Source of the DNA: Branchiostoma floridae
Lineage: Eukaryota; Chordata; Leptocardii; Amphioxiformes; Branchiostomatidae
Length of the DNA stretch: 54,621 bases
Reading direction: 5' to 3'
Assembly (NCBI RefSeq): GCF_000003815.2
Contig: NC_049979.1
Span: 29,399,318 to 29,453,938, forward strand
Below the pieces are notes generated by a model. It was not told the DNA's origin. It did no database searches and was given only the letters and a program-made list of their open reading frames with translations. Made by a program: the position numbers and the translations under genes. Shown here in pieces: positions 47,840-54,621 of the stretch; positions within the stretch are counted from its first letter, which is position 1, and each line of letters starts with the position of its first letter.

Positions 47840-49330
47840 AATCTTTAGTGAGTCTATCAGCAAAATTTGCCCCGGAAAGTGCAGGAAATTGCTTTTCAGA
47901 GGGTCCATATTTCAAAATTTTCCCGGACCTGCATTGCGACGCCTCGTGCCTTTGGTGTCGGACATCGTGGGGGGTCGGGGAGTTATGCCCAAAGTCTTGT
48001 GTATTTAATAGAAATTCCATTAAACTTAGCCAGCGAATTTTGCCCGTCAAAATGAAGGAAATTGCGTTTTAGAGGGTCAAGATTTCAATTTTTCCGGGGG
48101 AGCATGCCCCCGGACCCCCCTAGGAAGCTCACGCCTGCGGCGCTCGATGGTGCCACAAGTACTAAAAAGAACCCCCCCCCCCCCCACCCCCAAACCAAAA
48201 TCCTGGCTACGGGCATGTACCTTGCTGCTGTAACACTTTAGGTACAGGTCAGGATAATAAAGTCAAGTAGTTCTACATCCCAGGACAAGTGAGGTAACAT
48301 TACTAGACTAGTGTAGTAGGAATAAACCAACAGTCCCATTGAGTATTTCGCAATGCCAAGCGCCATTTTAAAATGTGCCCAGTGAGAGTGCAGCAAAATT
48401 ATAGGCTTGTAACGTTTATACATAACGTTACTGGTAGAAATTACATATTTATAAGTGGCCGCTAATACAGTAACAGTGGGGTTCAAGTACCGCTTACCGT
48501 CCTTGCCAAGGAGGTCTGAGCTTTTGTAGCGTGCTTGGTTTGGCAAGGGCAAGGACGTTATATCAGGCCTTGGGTTTGGGGAGCTTGGCTGCCCGGGTCC
48601 GGCGCGATAGGTCGCCGGAGGCGCGACCCTTCTAGGGGGGTCCGGGGGCATGCACCCCCGGAAAAATTTCAAATCTAAACCCTCTGAAACGCTATTTCCT
48701 GTATTTTGAGGGGCAAATTTTGCTGCCAGACTAAGCTAACTTCAATGACATTTCTATCAAAAATACACATAGTTTTAGCTTTAGTTATTGAGGGCGACAC
48801 CCCCAACATATTTTCACCATCTCGAGCAGCGAAGGTACGAGCCGTTGCAAGGTAGGTTCTGGAAATTTTTGATATCTAGACCCTCTGAAACGCCATTTCC
48901 TGTATTTTGAGGAAGAAATTTTGCAGACAGACTAAGCTGAATTTAATTAAAATTCTAGTAGAGAAAACGATTTTTGAGGGCGACGACCCACGCACCAGCA
49001 TATTTTGCACTACGTCGTCGTGAGCCCCGAAGACGCAAGCCGCCGCAAGGGAGTTTTGGAGAAATTTTTAAACCAGGACACTTTGAATGCCAAGTCCTGC
49101 ATTTGAGGGAAACATTTTGCTTGTAAACAAATCTAAGTTTGATAATGAAATTTCTACTAGAAAAAGGTCGTGGGGGACGACGCTCTGGTAGCATTTCCCC
49201 ACCATGTCCAGTGCCGACGGCGCGAATCCTCACAAGGGAGGTCCTTTGAAATTTTGAAATCTGGACCCTCTGAAACGTCATTTCCTGCATTTTCAGGGCC
49301 AAATTTTGCCAGTAGACTAGCGAGATTTGA
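47840..49330. repeat. Cluster of ~160-bp modules in opposite orientations
   Basis: Modules marked by GCAGGAAAT(T/G)GC, TCAGAGGGTC and TTTCAAAATTT-type words occur twice forward (about 47860, 48035) and four times reverse (about 48690, 48880, 49075, 49260). Forward ones are followed by GCATGCCCCCGGACCCCCCT and reverse ones preceded by its complement. The ~500-bp middle is unrelated. Confidence 0.65.
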
Positions 49331-50970
49331 TGAAATTTCCATTAGTGAAAATATACACAAGGGTTTCAGCTTGATTTTATGTGTTTCAGCTTATTTTATC
49401 GTGGGGGCGACGCCCCCACGACCTATTTTTTGTGGGGGCGGCCGCCCCCACTGCCCCCATGGTGCCGCCGCCACTGTGAATGGGACCAAGAGATCGCATG
49501 TCGAAATCGACAGCGCTTTGGGCTATTAAATTAAAAGCCCAAGAGTTTCGAAACCTGCCATGTCACCGGCTAGGGCCGTCCCTCGGACGTTAAATTTAGG
49601 TTCCATTTTGTGGCTCTTCTCCCATGTAACGTTACGTTGTTTGAGGAAAGCCACAACTTAACCCTCAAGCACCCGACCTTTTTGCGACTAAAATGACCGA
49701 GTGGGGTCCAAACGGACCCCAAAATGTTTTGTTCATAAAATCTCAGTACCATTTCTTATCGGCGATCATTGTATATACATTGCTTCGTCAATTAAAGAGG
49801 AAGATTTTGAGATGTTAATGTCTTGCTAATTCCAACTCTTTATCATAATTTATGCAAAAGTTCAGAAGGACCAGGTTTTGCACTAAACCTATTCCGATCA
49901 GATAGGGGAATTTTGAGGCCCTCATCAACATTTATGTCGCATAACTCATGAACGGCTAGAGCTAAAGCTCCCAAAGTTGGTAATTTATCCAAAAATATTG
50001 TTTGCAAAAGTTTTTGGTCAATAAAGTAAGTTTATCATTTTTGGGGGTTGCCATGGCAACCATATTCTAACAGGCATATTTTTGCCAAAATTTGACAATT
50101 TCAATTTAAACAAGGTTTTCTTGGTAAACTACACCTGTTTTCGGACAACAATTAAATTCTATGAAATTCAATGTAATTTTCATGGCTTAAAATTTTTAAT
50201 TTATGCTAATTTCATGACATCATTGGTCAAAATCCAAGATGGCCGCCCTGATTAGGTAAATTACGTCATAATGTCGTCACATTACATGTTGATGACACAG
50301 AAATTTTGGTGAGGATAAATAGTCCATGGGCCAGGTCCCCCCAAATGGCCATTTGGTACCAAACAAAGGGACAAAGGGTGACTTACTTTTTTGAAAAGGT
50401 TGATTCCTCTACTTCATTATTTTGCATGATAACCATGCCAGATGCCCAGCTTTATAGGAATTATCACGTGATTTTGTGACGTCACTCAAATCTATAGAAC
50501 TACCAAAAATCGTTTATTACAAGTCATCAAAAGTGGTTTTAATAATCCCCAACCACATTTGATGAGTATTTCTCTGCACTTAGATCATACAAATACCTGT
50601 TGAATATATTTGGAACCATTTTGAAATAAATTTAGACAAATTTCCACATTGGTTGCCATGGCAACGGTGAAAAATAACATTTTTTTACAGGAAAGTTGCT
50701 AAACAAGCCATTGTTGGATGCTTTTGAAATTTAGCCATTATCAAGGCATGACCAATGACACCGAACGATTCATAACTAATGTAAGGGCTCTTAGAAAACA
50801 TTTTAGTTAGGTAAGAATTAAATAGAACTTTTTAGTATTTTAATCCATACTACAGTGTGAATTGAAATACATGTATATTGTTTTTTTGCCGTGTTTCTCC
50901 TGCCAAATCTTTAAATAAATGGATTCAACTTTTTCATCTTTGGCCCAAATGAGTTGCAATTTGGCATGGA

Positions 50971-51826
50971 GGTAGAGATAGCAAATACCCCCAGACTTTT
51001 TTCCTCTCTTTTTTGGTAGAGACCTTAAAAATTGTTTCATTTAGGGTTTTTAGTCATTTTTGGCGGAAAATATATATTTTGGGCCCCTGTACCCTGGTAT
51101 TACAACCTACTGACCTGAAATTTGATACAGAGGTGCATTGGGCATTTGCTCACAGGGCGCTATGAACAATTTGTGCTTACATTACTTCAAAAATGAGTTA
51201 TTTGAGTTATTACACTGAACGATTCATAAACAGTGGTAGGGTTCTTAGTGGTTAGTTTAGCTCATTGGCTAGGTGCGTAAGAAAAGTAGACATACTTAGC
51301 AAAGAAGTTAGGAGACAGAAATCAGGACGCTATTTTGACATCTTGCCACTGTCATCTTGCATTTTCCAATGCAAACGTTCATCGATGTCTTGTGCCAAGG
51401 TAGAGATAGCAAATACCCCCAGACTTTTTTCCTCTCTTTTTTGGTAGAGACCTTAAAAATTGTTTCATTTAGGGTTTTTAGTCATTTTTGGCGGAAAATA
51501 TATATTTTGGGCCCCTGTACCCTGGTATTACAACCTACTGACCTGAAATTTGATACAGAGGTGCATTGGGCATTTGCTCACAGGGCGCTATGAACAATTT
51601 GTGCTTACATTACTTCAAAAATGAGTTATTTGAGTTATTACACTGAACGATTCATAAACAGTGGTAGGGTTCTTAGTGGTTAGTTTAGCTCATTGGCTAG
51701 GTGCGTAAGAAAAGTAGACATACTTAGCAAAGAAGTTAGGAGACAGAAATCAGGACGCTATTTTGACATCTTGCCACTGTCATCTTGCATTTTCCAATGC
51801 AAACGTTTATCGATGTCTTGTGCCAT
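50971..51826. repeat. 428-bp tandem duplication
   Basis: Copy 1 50971-51398 and copy 2 51399-51826, starting GGTAGAGATAGCAAATACCC. I found one difference (GTTCATCG versus GTTTATCG) near the end. Non-coding. Very recent duplication or an assembly artefact. Confidence 0.95.
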
Positions 51827-52120
51827 CATTATGTTAAAAGTCCTCAAAATGACTTTTCGTTGTGAGTTGTAAGTCTGACTCAGTTACATATGGATGATAT
51901 GGAGCATAATCCTAGGTCATCTTATCTTCTTTCTGTAGACAACAACAAGACTCACATGCCTCCTGGCATATTTACAACAACGAGGCAATTCACAGCAACG
52001 ATTCAGCAAGAGGGCTGTTCATAAAAATTGGAATCATTGTAAGGGACATATCAAATGCTGATTCAATGCTAAAATCTTAGGAATACTATTTGTTTAAAAT
52101 CTGAGTTTCAAAGTGGTATA

Positions 52121-52260
52121 CAGTAGAAGCCAGTTAATTGCGCGTCGGATAAACGCACACTTCAGTCAATTGCACGGAATCCTTAAATTCCAAACCAGCT
52201 TCCATTCACTCCATTGTTAGTGACTTCGCTTATCTGCACGATGAAAAGTCACCAATAATG
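52121..52260. mobile_element. Possible pogo/Tigger-type terminus
   Basis: After TA comes CAGTAGAAGCCAGTTAATTG, followed by CGGATAAACGCACACTTC and CAATTGCACGGAATCC, a style typical of pogo-type ends. The opposite terminus and a transposase were not found. Confidence 0.35.
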
Positions 52261-53400
52261 CACGTAAATTTGTCAAACATCGTCGCCAAATGGACTGAAT
52301 ATGCGTGCTGAAAATCGGCATACGCGGTACAATTAGGCCGATAATTGCCTGTGTAGAAGCGCAATACCGACAACATGTATGAAATTGTTATTGGGAGCAA
52401 AGGAAAATGATATTGTGGGAGGTCGTGGGCGGGTCCTGCGCGTGTCGGCGCCATAAAAAGACGCACGTCCGCCAAAAGCCGTCAAAGCCGGCAACTTGCT
52501 GTGCACGTGACAAACTCAATAAAATTTGTTCTCTACCAGTCCATTGTCTATTAGCTGTACATGTATTTGAGATTGCGGGGACATACTTTTGCGCGAAGGA
52601 GAAAATATTTGCAGTGGTTTAAAGTCATTGGCAGTCAGTCAGAAACCACACTGCGACTCGGGTCCTATAGACGGTAATAGCGGTCGCTTTTGGCGGTACG
52701 GTACCTTCGGGATCAGCAATGGTAAAGTGTACTTAAATATCATATGGAAGGCCCTGTTCACGATGCAAAAAAATGAAACGGTTCATCCGATTGGCAAGCT
52801 AAAACGGATAAATTTGTCACCATGAACGTTCCGTTTCGTTATTCTTGGTTGTGAATACAGCCATGGTTGGGTTTGGGTTGCCAGGTGATTGACAGTTTAG
52901 ATGCAGAACTGTCTCCTGTGTTGCAGGGGCCTATGCCACCTTCAATAATGTATCAGGTTACTCTGATCCGACCCCTGTTGTAGTAAACGTGTCACCTGCC
53001 ATACGACATATAAGGCATCACGCGCAAAAAGGTTGAAATTTGCATGTGAAACAATCTGCTTGAGAAATGAAGCTTACAGAATTGAGTAAAGCCTAATATT
53101 TTACAAAACGATACACGTTAGTAATTTTCCCATGTATTTGCGTCAAATTTAATTGATTTTGAAATATTCTGAATATTTTGCAAATTAACCTATTCCAAAA
53201 GACCTAAAAATCTGGGGCTTTTCAAACCCCAAATCCAGGTAACAGATGGAAAATCATATAATGGGGTCACATTTTTCTGCCTAAGAATTTCTCACTGCAC
53301 ATTTGCTGGCATATTTCAAGGACTTTATTTTTGACGCGCAGATTTTTAATGCGTGCCTAGATTTGAACGCACAGAAAACCCGTTCCCGGCTTGCTTTAAG

Positions 53401-54539
53401 CTAGGGGCACAACCCGCCGTACGTGCAAATACGTGCCAAAACGTCGGCAATCTTTTGGTGTCCGTAAGTGATAAGTACCGTCTCCGTACGAGCTCGTAGG
53501 GAATTCGACGGATTTGAGAGCACGCAGACACGCCGTAGAAATTTAAGTGCATGCGGAACTTTCTCTGCGTTCGGGCTGCGGATTCGCCCTCCGTACGTGC
53601 CAGTACGGGCGACGCACCTGCCATGTACAGCCAATGAGCGTACAACGCACTGGCTCCGTGAGTGTATTAAAGAGAGCACGCAGACACGCCGTAGAAATTT
53701 AAGTGCATGCGGAACTTTCTCTGCGTTCGGGCTGCGGATTCGCCCTCCGTACGTGCCAGTACGGGCGACGCACCTGCCATGTACAGCCAATGAGCGTACA
53801 ACGCACTGGCTCCGTGAGTGTATTAAAGTTTTCTCACAGTCAATTGCTGTACGGACAGCGCACGTAGAACGTGCGTGCTACGCACGTGGTGATTGCGTGT
53901 TCCGTGCTTAATTCGCGCTTCACTTGTTCACCTGTGAATGCCGACGCACAACACACCTGCACTGTAACGAGGGAGCAGGTGCTCCGCACGTACAACGCAC
54001 GTGGCAAGCACATGGTTTCTGCAGTATATAGAGCCGAGTCGACGAAAGACTGCCAACCCGTCTCCAAGATGCGTAAGAAGACGCAGAAGAAGCCGTCAGT
54101 TGCATCAGTAGCAGCTTCGACCAGAGCCGCCCAAAAGAAAGACCTTGAAAGGTCGTCCTATATACATCCCCGAAAAACTTACGTTCATCGCTCTTGAACG
54201 CACTTACACCATGCGAGTAAGGAAACCGTACGTAAGTAGCACGTGTAAGTAGGGCCTGCATACGTTAACAGAGACCGTAATCGCACAGAGACCGTACGTT
54301 GTAAGCACGTGCAACTCACCTACCACTTCCGCAACGAACGATGAACGCAACCGCTCGCAGCCAGGCGTGGCGTGCAGACCACGTACTTACACCTTGCGCA
54401 ACCGTGCGAGTGACGTGCGTTGACGTACTCCCTCCCTGCTCTTGCCAGTCGTTCCCCACGTTTTCAGGAATACGTGGCGGACGTGGCCTCCACAAAAAAA
54501 CGTACGGACAAATTGCACGTACGGCGGGTTGTGCCCCAG
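53401..54539. mobile_element. 1.14-kb GC-rich inverted-repeat element
   Basis: Inverted ends GGGGCACAACCCGCCGTACG at 53404 and mirrored at 54536, continuing through TGCAA. The interior is rich in GTACG and GCACGT words, unlike its AT-rich flanks. No transposase frame: a 108-codon frame with MRKKTQKKPSVASVAASTRA is not recognised. No clean target duplication. Confidence 0.78.
53516..53827. repeat. 156-bp tandem duplication inside the GC-rich element
   Basis: Two apparently identical copies, 53516-53671 and 53672-53827, starting GAGAGCACGCAGACACGCCG and ending GTGAGTGTATTAAA(G). The period is a multiple of three, giving repeated stop-free frames. Confidence 0.93.
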
Positions 54540-54621
54540 GATTTAACGATCTGTCCAGCTTGTGGGTTTGACATAAATGGGGGGACCAAAGAAAAATGCA
54601 GAAGAGCCACACTGGTCTGTC

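Larger units (their letters stand above)
47674..54621. other. Right-hand repeat-rich region without recognised genes
   Basis: All minus and plus frames here are short. The region holds the module cluster at 47.84-49.33 kb, RFX-type palindromes near 50.05 and 50.65 kb, a 428-bp tandem duplication, a pogo-like terminus at 52.12 kb, and the inverted-repeat element at 53.4-54.5 kb. The 49.5-50.97-kb part is AT-rich unidentified sequence. Confidence 0.6.

Noticed and set aside
53468-53911. 147-codon frame with internal repeat
   Set aside because: Product of the 156-bp tandem duplication in a transposon-like element. No start context or known domain.

Overview
The window looks like nuclear DNA of an invertebrate deuterostome. 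The best guess is a lancelet (Branchiostoma, amphioxus). The proteins align directly with human orthologues, exons are small, introns carry GT/AG borders, and DNA-transposon remnants are unusually dense. The species is inferred, not proven.

Region 1 (1-20,519, minus strand) is most of RPAP1, the RNA polymerase II-associated protein 1 gene. I traced 25 coding exons by frame, splice sites and recalled similarity to the human protein. The C-terminal quarter lies beyond the left edge, and one exon runs into a 100-N assembly gap inside a 35-bp minisatellite. The introns hold a 3.9-kb inverted array of ~190-bp repeats, three tRNA-derived SINE copies, several miniature transposons, an 86-bp palindrome and a 76-bp tandem array that duplicates the end of an exon with its splice sites.

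Region 2 (20,520-20,794) is a short divergent promoter. Region 3 (20,795-24,475, plus strand) is TCTE1/DRC5, a ciliary dynein-regulatory-complex subunit in three exons. The shared promoter has an X-box-like and a forkhead-like motif on the ciliary side and E2F/YY1-like motifs on the RPAP1 side.

Region 4 (24,476-32,351) is gene-poor. It holds hAT-like and Harbinger-like miniature elements and a 3.47-kb fold-back element with repeat-containing arms and another element nested in it. Region 5 is the single-exon PGAP4/TMEM246 gene (32,352-33,560, minus). Region 6 (33,561-37,181) is repeats. Region 7 is an intronless paraoxonase-family gene (37,182-38,282, plus) in which two conserved calcium ligands are replaced.

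Region 8 (39,971-47,673, minus) holds the two halves of a Gal3ST-type sulfotransferase: signal anchor and PAPS-binding exons at 45.9-47.7 kb, C-terminal half at 40.0-40.8 kb. They are separated by minisatellite and a tandem segmental duplication, with no clear canonical donor linking them. Region 9 (47.7-54.6 kb) has no recognised gene: it contains an oppositely oriented module cluster, a 428-bp tandem duplication, a possible pogo-like terminus and a 1.1-kb GC-rich inverted-repeat element.

The genes do not form a pathway. RPAP1 and TCTE1 are linked only through their promoter; PGAP4 and the Gal3ST-like gene are both Golgi glycan-modifying enzymes but lie far apart. The most unusual content is the recurrent architecture of tandem units that flip orientation at a centre (5.3-9.2, 26.8-30.3 and 47.8-49.3 kb).
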